DNA of 64,000 bases, from the NCBI RefSeq assembly GCF_022712275.1, contig NZ_JALAGU010000051.1:1-64000 (forward strand), in the 5' to 3' direction. A program made the position numbers and the translations under genes. Source of the stretch: Corynebacterium sp. (GTDB lineage Bacteria > Actinomycetota > Actinomycetes > Mycobacteriales > Mycobacteriaceae). Below the pieces are notes generated by a model. It was not told the origin of the DNA. It worked only from the letters and a program-made list of their open reading frames with translations, and did not search any database. This document shows positions 41,922 through 50,435 of this stretch, in pieces (within the stretch, counting starts at the first letter, position 1; every line of letters starts with the position of its first letter).

Positions 41922-42443
41922 CTACGCCGGGGAGACGACCGTCCGCAGTTCGGTGGTCGCCAGGAGCTTGCCGGTCCCGGCATTGACGTGGTCGATCCGC
42001 CAGAGCTGACTGGTCCGTCCGGTGTGGACCGGATGCGCCGTCGACCGGATGACGTCACCTGGCATCGAGGGGCGCAGGAAGTTCGTCGAGTTGGTCACAC
42101 CCATGACGTTGCCCTTGCCGGCGGCCGCGATGAATCCGGCGAAAGATCCGGCGGACTCCCCCAGGCTGGCGTAGACACCGCCGTTGGTCACTCCCCAGGG
42201 CTGGACGTGGTCACGGGTGACGGTCAGTTCGACGACGAGCTCCGGCGCGAAAGACACGTACTTCACGCCGAGTGTGGCGTCGAGACCGAGGACGCCGCCC
42301 TCGAAGATGTCGGCCAGTTCGGTGGACTCTTCACCGGTGATGTCTCCGGTCGCCACCTTCTCCAGCAGTTCCTTCATCCTGGTAAGGACCGCGTCCTTCT
42401 TCGCCCGGTACGCAGCCTTCTGCTCCTCGGTGTACTCCGCCAT
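41922..42443 (-). CDS. PaaI-type hotdog thioesterase
   Basis: The predicted protein has 173 residues. A helical N-terminal extension precedes the single hotdog domain, with VQPWGVTNGGVYASLGESAG (oxyanion Asn/Gly turn and the catalytic acid on the following helix), TNSTNFLRPSMPGDVIRSTA and QLWRIDHVNAGTGKLLATTE. It should hydrolyse an aryl- or acyl-CoA thioester. It is divergent from gnd, as in related actinobacteria. Start ATG 42443. Confidence 0.85.
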   Translation of the reverse strand: MAEYTEEQKAAYRAKKDAVLTRMKELLEKVATGDITGEESTELADIFEGGVLGLDATLGVKYVSFAPELVVELTVTRDHVQPWGVTNGGVYASLGESAGSFAGFIAAAGKGNVMGVTNSTNFLRPSMPGDVIRSTAHPVHTGRTSQLWRIDHVNAGTGKLLATTELRTVVSPA

Positions 42444-42588
42444 CGTGTGCTCCCTGTGGTGTCTGCGTCCCGTCGGAGATTCTGAATCCCGACTCAGTCC
42501 TTGTGTTCCCCGACGAGTCTAGCCACCACCGGGCCCCGGCGGGACGCTTCCGGCGGAGTCGGTCGGACGGACGCTAATATAGGCAACC

Positions 42589-44037
42589 ATGACAGATTCC
42601 TCCGCACAGATCGGTGTCGTCGGCCTGGCAGTGATGGGTTCCAATATCGCCCGGAACTTCGCCAACCACGGGCACACCGTCGCCGTCTACAACCGCACCA
42701 CCGCCAAGACCGACGACTTCATGGCCGAGTTCGGATCCACGGGGTCCTTCGTCCCCGCGGCCACCGTCGAGGAGTTCGTCGCCTCCCTGGAGCGCCCGCG
42801 CCGGGCCCTGATCATGGTCCAGGCCGGCAAGGCCACCGACGCCGTGATCGACCAGCTCGCCGATGCCATGGAGCCTGGGGACATCATCATCGACGGTGGT
42901 AACGCCCTGTACACGGACACCATCCGCCGCGAGGCCGCGATGTCTGCCCGCGATCTCCACTTCGTCGGAGCAGGTATCTCCGGCGGCGAGGAGGGCGCCC
43001 TCAACGGCCCGGCCATCATGCCCGGTGGCCCTGCAGAGTCCTACAAGTCACTCGGTCCGCTGCTGGAGGACATCTCCGCCAAGGTCGACGGGACCCCGTG
43101 CTGCACCCACATCGGTCCCGACGGTGCCGGCCACTTCGTGAAGATGGTCCACAACGGCATCGAGTACGCCGACATGCAGGTCATCGGCGAGGCCTACCAC
43201 CTGCTGCGCTACGCCGCCGGTATCGAGCCCGCCGAGATCGCCGACATCTTCCGCACCTGGAACGCGGGCGACCTGGATTCCTACCTCATCGAGATCACCG
43301 CCGAGGTGCTCTCCCAGGTCGACGAGGCCACCGGTGCACCGCTCATCGACGTCATCGTCGACGCCGCCGGACAGAAGGGTACCGGCCGCTGGACGGTCAA
43401 GGCCGCCCTCGACCTCGGCATCCCGACCACCGGCATCGGCGAGGCCGTCTTCGCCCGTGCCCTGTCCGGTGCCCGTGAACAGCGCGCCGCCACCACCGGT
43501 GCCCTGCCCTCCGGCGAACTGTCCACTCTCGAGGCCCTCGGGGTCTCCGAGGACGATTTCGTCGAGGATGTCCGCCGCGCCCTCTACGCCTCCAAGCTCG
43601 TGGCCTACGCCCAGGGCTTCGACGAGATCAAGGCCGGCTCCGCCGAGCACGGCTGGAGCGTCGACCCCCGCGACCTCGCCACCATCTGGCGAGGCGGCTG
43701 CATCATCCGCGCGAAGTTCCTCAACCGCATCGTGGACGCCTACAACACCGACCCGGAGGTGCAGTCCCTGCTCCTGGACCCGTACTTCAAGGGTGAGGTC
43801 TCCGGCCTGGTGGACTCCTGGCGCCGCGTCGTCATCGCCGCGACCCGACTGGGCCTGCCGGTGCCGGTGTTCTCCTCCTCCCTGTCCTACTACGACTCAC
43901 TGCGTGCCGAGCGTCTGCCCGCCGCCCTGATCCAGGGACAGCGTGACTTCTTCGGTGCGCACACCTACGAGCGCACAGACCGCGCCGGCCACTTCCACAC
44001 CCTGTGGTCCGGCGACCGTAGTGAGGTTGAGGCGTAA
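42589..44037 (+). CDS. gnd: 6-phosphogluconate dehydrogenase (decarboxylating)
   Basis: The predicted protein has 482 residues. The NADP site is IGVVGLAVMGSNIARNFANHG, the catalytic regions are FVGAGISGGEEGALNGPAIM and HFVKMVHNGIEYADMQVIGE (Lys and Asn), and IDVIVDAAGQKGTGRWT supplies the 6PGD signature. The C-terminal DFFGAHTYERTDRAGHFHT completes the substrate pocket. It is the oxidative pentose phosphate step that makes NADPH and ribulose 5-phosphate. The helicase gene starts at the next base after its stop. Confidence 0.95.
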   Translation: MTDSSAQIGVVGLAVMGSNIARNFANHGHTVAVYNRTTAKTDDFMAEFGSTGSFVPAATVEEFVASLERPRRALIMVQAGKATDAVIDQLADAMEPGDIIIDGGNALYTDTIRREAAMSARDLHFVGAGISGGEEGALNGPAIMPGGPAESYKSLGPLLEDISAKVDGTPCCTHIGPDGAGHFVKMVHNGIEYADMQVIGEAYHLLRYAAGIEPAEIADIFRTWNAGDLDSYLIEITAEVLSQVDEATGAPLIDVIVDAAGQKGTGRWTVKAALDLGIPTTGIGEAVFARALSGAREQRAATTGALPSGELSTLEALGVSEDDFVEDVRRALYASKLVAYAQGFDEIKAGSAEHGWSVDPRDLATIWRGGCIIRAKFLNRIVDAYNTDPEVQSLLLDPYFKGEVSGLVDSWRRVVIAATRLGLPVPVFSSSLSYYDSLRAERLPAALIQGQRDFFGAHTYERTDRAGHFHTLWSGDRSEVEA

Positions 44038-45678
44038 GTGGGCTCATCCTCCGACAGACAGTCGGCCTCGAACCGCTCCTCGGCCTCGGACGGCGGGACG
44101 CGTCGTCGCCGCGTCGTGCGCGGCAGCCGTGCCGTCGGATCCGGGAACGCCGGGTCCGACGGCTCCGGCAGTCCCCGCCCGGACGGCGGACGCGGCCACC
44201 GCGACCGACGACCGGAGAAGGTCGACCTGCAGGGCCGACCGATCCGCGACGGCCAAGGCAAAGGCAACAACCGCAAGCGCCGCCCGTCCGGTGCCGCCGG
44301 TCATTCCGAGCGCACGCAGGACGGTCAGCGCGGCCGTCAGGGACAGCAGCAGGGCCGCCGGCAGAACCGCCGGAACGGTGATCAGCAGGGACGCCCGAAG
44401 AGCAACCAGCAGCCGCGGACCCGCAACCCCGAGGTCTCCCAGGTGAGGACGCAGCGTCCCGCCCCGGAGTCCCCCGGTCCCGCGACCGGTGTGGATACCT
44501 CGGTCCGGTTCTCCGGGATGGGTCTGCCGACCCCGGTGGTCAATGAACTGAACCGCCAGGGCCTCGTGCACCCCTTCCCGATCCAGGCCGCCGCCATCCC
44601 CGACGGTCTCACCGGACGCGACGTGCTGGGCCGTGGCCCGACCGGTTCCGGCAAGACCTTCACCTTCGGTCTGCCGGTGATCAGCCGCCTGGTCGGCGGT
44701 TCCTCGAAGCCGGGGCACCCCCGTGCCGCGGTCCTCGTCCCGACCCGTGAGCTGGCCCAGCAGGTCGCCGACCGGCTGCGTCCGCTCGCCGAGGCTGTCG
44801 GACAGCGCGTCATCGAGGTCGTCGGAGGCGTGAACATCAAGCGCAACTTCACCGCTCTGGCCCGCCCGGTCGACATTCTCGTGGCGACCCCGGGCCGTGC
44901 CGAGGATCTCATCGGCCAGAAAGCCCTGTTCCTCGACCGGGTGGAGATCGTCGCGCTCGACGAGGCCGACCAGATGGCCGACATGGGTTTCCTGCCCCAG
45001 GTCCGGCGGCTGCTCGACCGCATGCCCTCCGATGCCCAGCACCTGTTCTTCTCCGCCACCCTCGACGGTGACATCAAGGTGCTCATCGACCAGTACATGA
45101 ACGACCCGGTGACCCATTCCACCGGTGAGGTCACCGCGAAGGTCGGTTCGATGGACCACTACCTCGGTGTGGTCCCCGACAAGCCCTTCCGGAACGAGGT
45201 GGTCCTCGAGCTCGGTCGTGCGTCGACGAAGACCATCATGTTCATGCGTACCAAGCACACCGTCGACCGTCAGGTCAAGAAGCTTGTCCGTGACGGAACA
45301 CCCGCGGTCGGCCTTCACGGTGACAAGGGTCAGGGCGCGCGCACCCGGGCGATCCGCGAGTTCACCGACGGTACGGCGACGGTCCTCGTCGCCACCGACA
45401 TCGCCGCCCGCGGCATCGACATCAAGGGTGTGGATCTCGTGGTCCACATCGACCCTCCAGCCGAGCACAAGGCCTACGTCCACCGCGCCGGCCGGACGGC
45501 CCGTGCCGGTGAGAAGGGCACGGTGCTCACCCTGACGCTGGAGGACCAGAAAAAGGACACCGTCGCAATGATGCGCAAGGCCGGGGTCACCCCGACCGAG
45601 TGGAATCTCGACGCCCCACGGAACCCGCAGGGCATCCGCCGGCACTTCGGCGAGCTGGGGCTGACAGAGGGCCGGTAG
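44038..45678 (+). CDS. DEAD-box RNA helicase (RhlE-like)
   Basis: The predicted protein has 546 residues. The first ~140 residues are an Arg/Gly/Gln-rich basic extension (GRQGQQQGRRQNRRNGDQQG). The helicase core has the Q motif (FPIQAAAIPDG), Walker A GPTGSGKT, PTRELAQQV, DEADQMADMGF (DEAD), SAT, and HRAGRTARAG. It unwinds RNA duplexes, probably in ribosome assembly or RNA decay in the cold. The start is GTG 44038 directly after the gnd stop, which implies coupling. Confidence 0.9.
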   Translation: MGSSSDRQSASNRSSASDGGTRRRRVVRGSRAVGSGNAGSDGSGSPRPDGGRGHRDRRPEKVDLQGRPIRDGQGKGNNRKRRPSGAAGHSERTQDGQRGRQGQQQGRRQNRRNGDQQGRPKSNQQPRTRNPEVSQVRTQRPAPESPGPATGVDTSVRFSGMGLPTPVVNELNRQGLVHPFPIQAAAIPDGLTGRDVLGRGPTGSGKTFTFGLPVISRLVGGSSKPGHPRAAVLVPTRELAQQVADRLRPLAEAVGQRVIEVVGGVNIKRNFTALARPVDILVATPGRAEDLIGQKALFLDRVEIVALDEADQMADMGFLPQVRRLLDRMPSDAQHLFFSATLDGDIKVLIDQYMNDPVTHSTGEVTAKVGSMDHYLGVVPDKPFRNEVVLELGRASTKTIMFMRTKHTVDRQVKKLVRDGTPAVGLHGDKGQGARTRAIREFTDGTATVLVATDIAARGIDIKGVDLVVHIDPPAEHKAYVHRAGRTARAGEKGTVLTLTLEDQKKDTVAMMRKAGVTPTEWNLDAPRNPQGIRRHFGELGLTEGR

Positions 45679-45684
45679 GCGACA

Positions 45685-47091
45685 ATGGACATCCTGCTCA
45701 GCATCCTCGGGCTCCTGGGCTTCGTACTGCTCACCGCGGGGACCGGCGTCTTCGTCGCCGTGGAGTTCTCGACCACCAGTCTGGAACGCTCCACGATCGA
45801 CAATGACGTCGCCACCCGCGGCGACGCCGCGTCGAAGATGGTGCAGAAGGCGCACAGCAACCTCAGTTTCATGCTCTCGGGTATGCAACTGGGCATCACG
45901 CTGACGACGCTGGCCACCGGCTATCTCGCCGAACCCATCCTGGCGAAATTCTTCACCCCCCTGCTCGAACTGGTGGGACTGAGTGAATCCGCGTCGATGC
46001 CGATCGCCCTGATTCTCAGTCTGGTGGTCGCGACGATCCTGTCGATGGTCTTCGGTGAGCTCGTGCCGAAGAACATGGCGATCGCCAATCCGCTGGGTAC
46101 CGCCCGGGTTCTCACCGCCCCGGTGTGGCACTTCAACAAGATCTTCCGCGGTTTCATCCGCGCGTTGAACTGGGTGGCGAACCACATCGTCCGCCGGTTC
46201 GGCATCGAGCCCGCCGACGAGCTGGCCTCCGCCCGCTCCCCACAGGAACTGAGCGCACTGGTGCGCCATTCCTCGGGCTCCGAAGGGTTCGACCAGTCCA
46301 AGGTCCGGATCCTCGACCGGTCGCTACGTTTCGGCGACGTCACGGCCGAGGACCTCATGACACCCCGGGCGAAGGTCGACACCCTCGACGTCGATGATTC
46401 GGCCCTGGTGCTCATCCGGCTGGCCCACGAGTCCGGGCACTCCCGGTTCCCGGTGGTCCGCGGTGACCTCGACGAGACGGTCGGGGTCGTCCACGTGAAG
46501 GACGCCCTGACCATTCCCGCCACGTCCCGTGCCGCCACGCTGGTCGGCACCCTGGCCCGTCCGGTACCCGCGGTACCGGAGAGCCTCGGCGGCGATGCCG
46601 TACTCCGCCAGGTCCGACTGGCCGGCTCGCAGCTCATCCTCGTCGCCGACGAGTACGGCGGCACCGCCGGCATCGTGACCATCGAGGACGTCGTCGAGGA
46701 GATCCTCGGCGAGGTGTGGGACGAGCACGACAACCGCGAGGAGGAGCAGGAGATCCGCCAGGTCGGCCGGAGCTGGGAATTGTCCGGGCTGCTGCGCTGC
46801 GACGAGCTCACCGACATCTGCGGCTACTCCGCCCCGGACGGCCCCTACGAGACCCTCGGAGGTCTGGTGATGGCCACGCTCGGCCGGATCCCCTCCGTCG
46901 GCGACCTCGTCGCCCTGCCCGCGGACGACCGTGGGATGATGGACGCCTTCGCCGACGGTCCGGAGGTCCGGTGGGAGGCGCGGGTGGAGTCCATGGACGT
47001 CCGCCGTGTCGACAAGATCCTGCTGCGTCCTGTGACGCTGACACCCCGGTCGGACGAGCCGGACGAAGGAGGTGCCGACAATGAGCGGTGA
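45685..47091 (+). CDS. CNNM/HlyC-type membrane protein with CBS domains, first copy
   Basis: The predicted protein has 468 residues. A DUF21 (CNNM) membrane domain with four segments covers ~1-180, including LSFMLSGMQLGITLTTLATG and SMVFGELVPKNMAIANPLGT. A pair of CBS domains follows (~205-325, for example GHSRFPVVRGDLDETVGVVH). The CorC/HlyC domain occupies ~345-435. The family is linked to magnesium or cobalt efflux. It overlaps the next, similar gene by 11 bp, suggesting a heteromeric pair. Confidence 0.88.
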   Translation: MDILLSILGLLGFVLLTAGTGVFVAVEFSTTSLERSTIDNDVATRGDAASKMVQKAHSNLSFMLSGMQLGITLTTLATGYLAEPILAKFFTPLLELVGLSESASMPIALILSLVVATILSMVFGELVPKNMAIANPLGTARVLTAPVWHFNKIFRGFIRALNWVANHIVRRFGIEPADELASARSPQELSALVRHSSGSEGFDQSKVRILDRSLRFGDVTAEDLMTPRAKVDTLDVDDSALVLIRLAHESGHSRFPVVRGDLDETVGVVHVKDALTIPATSRAATLVGTLARPVPAVPESLGGDAVLRQVRLAGSQLILVADEYGGTAGIVTIEDVVEEILGEVWDEHDNREEEQEIRQVGRSWELSGLLRCDELTDICGYSAPDGPYETLGGLVMATLGRIPSVGDLVALPADDRGMMDAFADGPEVRWEARVESMDVRRVDKILLRPVTLTPRSDEPDEGGADNER

Positions 47092-48139
47092 CATCTGGGC
47101 AGTGGTCCTCACTGTCGTCCTGCTGGCCGTCAACGCCTACTTCGTGGGTGTGGAGTTCGCCCTGATCTCTTCGCGTCGCGACCGACTGGAGAACATGGCC
47201 GCCTCCGGCAACCGTCGGGCCCGCCAGGTGATCACGGCGACCGAGGATCTCACGATCATGCTCGCCGGCGCCCAGTTCGGCATCACCATCGCCTCGCTGC
47301 TGCTGGGTAAGGTCGGCGAACCGGCCATCGCCCATCTCATCGAGGCACCGTTCCATGCTCTCGGACTGCCCGACGATCTGCTGCACCCGCTCGGTTTCGC
47401 CATCGCACTGCTACTGGTCACGATCCTGCACATCATCCTCGGTGAGATGGTCCCGAAGAACATCGCCCTGGCAGGACCGGAATCGGTGGCGACCATCCTG
47501 GTCGGCCCGCACATGCTGTTCTGCAAGATCGCACACCCGATCATGGTGATGCTCAACTGGATCGCCCGGATGACGCTCCACCTGTTCGGTATCGAACAGC
47601 GCGACGAGCTGGATTCGACGGTCTCGCCCTCCGAGCTGGCGGAGATGATCTCCGAGTCCCGGTCCGAGGGCCTCATCGCCCCGGCCGAGGCGAACCGACT
47701 CTCCAATGCCCTGAACTCCTCGAAGCGTACCCTGCACGAGGTGATCATCCCCCGTGACCGAGTGCGCGCCCTGTCCTACGGTCCGCAGGGAATCACCGTC
47801 GGACAGATCGAGGATGCCGTCTCCGAGACCGGCTACTCCCGTTTCCCCGTCATCGATGACGCCGGAACCTACATGGGTTACGTCCACGTCAAGGACGTGC
47901 TCGACAGTGTCCTCGACCCGGCGACCGGCCCGGAGCAGCTGCTCGACGTCAATGATCTGCGTCCGCTGATCACCGTCGAGGGCGGGGCGAACTTCGATGT
48001 CGCCATGAAGGAGCTGCGCCAGACGAGCTCGCACATGGCGCAGGTCGCGGAGAACGGGGTGATCGTCGGTGTGGTCACCCTGGAGGACGTCATCGAGGAG
48101 CTGGTCGGTACCGTGCGTGACTGGACCCATGATGACTGA
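47081..48139 (+). CDS. CNNM-type membrane protein with CBS domains, second copy
   Basis: The predicted protein has 352 residues. The DUF21 domain (~1-180) has LTIMLAGAQFGITIASLLLG and HIILGEMVPKNIALAGPESV; CBS domains cover ~195-345 with GYSRFPVIDDAGTYMGYVHV. It lacks the C-terminal CorC/HlyC domain of its neighbour. ATG 47081 has AAGGAGG eight nucleotides upstream; a GTG nine bases earlier is less well placed. It overlaps the neighbours at both ends, so both proteins are made in a coupled way. Confidence 0.88.
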   Translation: MSGDIWAVVLTVVLLAVNAYFVGVEFALISSRRDRLENMAASGNRRARQVITATEDLTIMLAGAQFGITIASLLLGKVGEPAIAHLIEAPFHALGLPDDLLHPLGFAIALLLVTILHIILGEMVPKNIALAGPESVATILVGPHMLFCKIAHPIMVMLNWIARMTLHLFGIEQRDELDSTVSPSELAEMISESRSEGLIAPAEANRLSNALNSSKRTLHEVIIPRDRVRALSYGPQGITVGQIEDAVSETGYSRFPVIDDAGTYMGYVHVKDVLDSVLDPATGPEQLLDVNDLRPLITVEGGANFDVAMKELRQTSSHMAQVAENGVIVGVVTLEDVIEELVGTVRDWTHDD

Positions 48140-49076
48140 CACGATGTCCTGCACGGACACCACCGGTCTGGAGTTGCTCGATCCCGGGGAATGGCAGCAC
48201 CGCCGGGACGACCACACCCATACCGCGGACGAGCTCACCGCCGCCCACCGTGCCCGTCGGTCGCGTGGTGAGCGGCACCCGGTGTGGGATTTCATGTTCA
48301 CCTACTACCCGACCAAGCCCGGCCAGTTGCGCCGATGGACCCCCGGTGCCGGAGTCGGTCTTCTCCTTCCCGGGGACGCCGACCGCAGCGTACTCCCCGG
48401 TCCGGAGAAGTTCCATCACCTGATCCACACGGCGCAGGGCGAAGTCTGGACCCTCGACACCGGGGCCTTCTTCACCGCCCGTGGCCGCGCGGTGACCTTC
48501 CTCCACTCGTTGCTGCAGGCAACCGCGTCCCGCACGCCGCGGTTCTCCTGTTTCGGTATGCACGAATGGGCGATGGTCTACCGTGACCGGCCCCGCCATC
48601 CCGAGCCGTTGCGTCTCGGCGCGGCCGGGACTGACCGGGTGGTGGAGGACAACCGGATCACCTGCACCCATTTCGACGCCTTCCGGTTCTTCACCCCGCA
48701 GGCCGTTCCCCACAACGACCGCACCCCCACCCGTGAGAACCAGCGGCAGATGGAGCAGCCGGGCTGTCTCCATGCGACCATGGACCTCTACAAGTGGGCC
48801 ACGAAGCTCGGCCCGCTGGTCCCGGGTGACCTGTGGCTCGACACCTTCCGGCTGGCCTGCGACGTCCGGGCGACGGACATGGAGGCGAGCCCCTATGATC
48901 TGCGCGACTGGGGTCATGAGCCGGTGGAGGTGGAGACCCCGGCGGGACGTGCCGAATACGCGCGGCGGCAGAAAGGGTTCGCCACCCGCGGTCAGCAGCT
49001 CAGACAGCGTATGGTCGCACTCATCGAGACCGCCTACCCGGATCTCGCGACGACGACAGGTGGTGACCGACAGTGA
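48129..49076 (+). CDS. protein of the actinobacterial '3-methyladenine DNA glycosylase' family
   Basis: The predicted protein has 315 residues. Characteristic segments are HPVWDFMFTYYPTKPGQLRR, FSCFGMHEWAMVYR, THFDAFRFFTPQAVPHN, LEQPG-like MEQPGCLHATMDLYKWATKL, and ASPYDLRDWGHEPVEVETP. The family is annotated as 3-methyladenine glycosylase in databases, but I see no helix-hairpin-helix Gly/Pro-Asp motif of known glycosylases, so that activity is unproven. Double ATG at 48129/48132 overlaps the CNNM stop by about 10 bases, so it belongs to the operon. Confidence 0.75.
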   Translation: MMTDTMSCTDTTGLELLDPGEWQHRRDDHTHTADELTAAHRARRSRGERHPVWDFMFTYYPTKPGQLRRWTPGAGVGLLLPGDADRSVLPGPEKFHHLIHTAQGEVWTLDTGAFFTARGRAVTFLHSLLQATASRTPRFSCFGMHEWAMVYRDRPRHPEPLRLGAAGTDRVVEDNRITCTHFDAFRFFTPQAVPHNDRTPTRENQRQMEQPGCLHATMDLYKWATKLGPLVPGDLWLDTFRLACDVRATDMEASPYDLRDWGHEPVEVETPAGRAEYARRQKGFATRGQQLRQRMVALIETAYPDLATTTGGDRQ

Positions 49077-49663
49077 CTGAACGACCGGAGGACCGGTCCG
49101 GGACGCAGGATGGCCCGAGGCACGCCAGCGCACGCCGCTCACGGGGTATGGCGACCTGGGTCTGGGCGGTACCGGTGACGGTGGTCGTCGTCATCGCCGT
49201 AGTCATCGGATGGCTCGCGCTCTCCCGCGACGACGAGGACAGTGAGGCGTCCGGATGCCTCGCCGGAGATCTCGGCCTGCTGGTGTGGGCGGACCCGGCC
49301 GCTGAAGACACCGCCCGGTCGCTGGTGGACGCCTATGCCGCAACCGGGCCGGTGGTGCATGACTACTGCGTCCAGCCGCAACTCGAGATCAAGGACACGG
49401 CCACAGCCGTGGAGGAATACCGCTCGACGATGCCGGGTGTGGCACCGGTGTGGCTGCCGGCAGGCACTGAGCTCACGGCCGGACTTGCCGGAGCACCCGA
49501 AGACCCCCCGGTCGTCGGTACCACTGCTGAGGGACTGCCGGTGCCGCTGGTGGCCTTCGGGTCCTCTCCGATGGTGCAGGAGGACCAGGCACGGGCCGCA
49601 TCTGACTTCAGTCGCGCGTCGACCGGTGGCGACAGCGGCGCAGAGGACGGCGAAGAGAACTAG
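49073..49663 (+). CDS. single-pass membrane protein of unknown function
   Basis: The predicted protein has 196 residues. A hydrophilic N-terminus (~1-25) is followed by one hydrophobic segment (WVWAVPVTVVVVIAVVIGWL). The external part is acidic, containing LVWADPAAEDTARSLVDAYA, which recalls a degenerate substrate-binding fold of an ABC transporter. The start is GTG overlapping the upstream TGA. Its end overlaps the mcdR-like gene by four bases. Function is unknown. Confidence 0.6.
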   Translation: MTERPEDRSGTQDGPRHASARRSRGMATWVWAVPVTVVVVIAVVIGWLALSRDDEDSEASGCLAGDLGLLVWADPAAEDTARSLVDAYAATGPVVHDYCVQPQLEIKDTATAVEEYRSTMPGVAPVWLPAGTELTAGLAGAPEDPPVVGTTAEGLPVPLVAFGSSPMVQEDQARAASDFSRASTGGDSGAEDGEEN

Positions 49664-50205
49664 GAGCTGCGGAGACGGCGGCGGGCGGCGAGCTCGTCGC
49701 CCACCGCGGCCTGACCGTCCTCCACGGACTCCCCGTCCTCGTCCCGACGCTCGGCAGGGAAAGCGGTGATCGTGCCGGTGAGTTCCTTCATCAGACCCGG
49801 CACTGCGATACCGAACACGCCCTGGCCACCGTTGAGCAGGTCGATGACCTCCTCAGGGGAGCTGCAGGCGTAGACGGTCTTGCCGTCGGAGACGAGGGTG
49901 AGGCCGGCGAGGTCATCGATACCGAAGTTCTCGAGCTTCGCGACAGCGCGGCGTATGTTCTGCAGGGAGATACCGGTGTCCAGCAGTCCCTTGACGATCT
50001 TCAGCACGAGAATGTCACGGAAGGAGTACAGCCGCTGGCTTCCGGACCCCTTGGCGGTGCGGATCGTCGGCTGGACGAGCTTGGTGCGCGCCCAGTAGTC
50101 GAGCTGACGGTAGGTGATGCCCGCGACCTGGCAGGCCGTGGTCACCCGGTACCCCGACTCCTGGTCGTCGTGGTGGACCTCGAACAGAGCGTCCTGCTGA
50201 TCCAT
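49660..50205 (-). CDS. MerR-family regulator (homologous to mycobacterial Rv1830/McdR)
   Basis: The predicted protein has 181 residues. The winged-helix HTH is GYRVTTACQVAGITYRQLDY with WARTKLVQPTIRTAKGSGSQ and RLYSFRDILVLKIVKGLLDT. The rest forms the dimerisation helices and a small C-terminal domain. Relatives regulate cell division or growth in mycobacteria. It lies downstream of ftsR. In related genomes a bifunctional nuclease gene sits between them; here only 230 bp separates them, with a palindrome and terminator but no such gene. Confidence 0.85.
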   Translation of the reverse strand: MDQQDALFEVHHDDQESGYRVTTACQVAGITYRQLDYWARTKLVQPTIRTAKGSGSQRLYSFRDILVLKIVKGLLDTGISLQNIRRAVAKLENFGIDDLAGLTLVSDGKTVYACSSPEEVIDLLNGGQGVFGIAVPGLMKELTGTITAFPAERRDEDGESVEDGQAAVGDELAARRRLRSS

Positions 50206-50333
50206 GCGTGTCTCCTCATACTCCGGCGTGCGTGTCCTCCGCGCGCCTGTAATTCACCTGACCCAAGACTAGACGGACCGGCGGAACAGTCAACCCCCTC
50301 ATGCGGGAATGTGTTCGATCCACCGTCAAAGTC

Positions 50334-50348
50334 TCAAGTTCAACTTGA
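50334..50348. promoter_or_regulatory. 15-bp palindrome TCAAGTT-C-AACTTGA upstream of the MerR gene
   Basis: A perfect palindrome lies 129 bp upstream of the 50205 start, in the intergenic region after ftsR. Its spacing and symmetry fit a MerR-family operator. The adjacent MerR protein or FtsR are the most likely binders. Confidence 0.55.
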
Positions 50349-50377
50349 CGTTGAGGGTGATGGTAGCAGAGCAGAGC

Positions 50378-50409
50378 AACGACAGGCGTGTAACAACACG
50401 CCTGTCGTT
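50378..50409 (-). terminator. perfect 14-bp hairpin after ftsR
   Basis: AACGACAGGCGTGT and its exact complement flank a 4-nt loop. It lies 27 bp downstream of the ftsR stop on the minus strand and precedes the operator and the next MerR gene. A short T-rich stretch follows only weakly. Confidence 0.85.
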
Positions 50410-50435
50410 CAGGGAAGTGAAGAAGTTCCCGCCGA

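Noticed and set aside
44044..46269. 741-codon antisense frame opposite the helicase and CNNM genes
   Set aside because: It covers two well-supported genes, has no recognised family and shows shadow-type composition.
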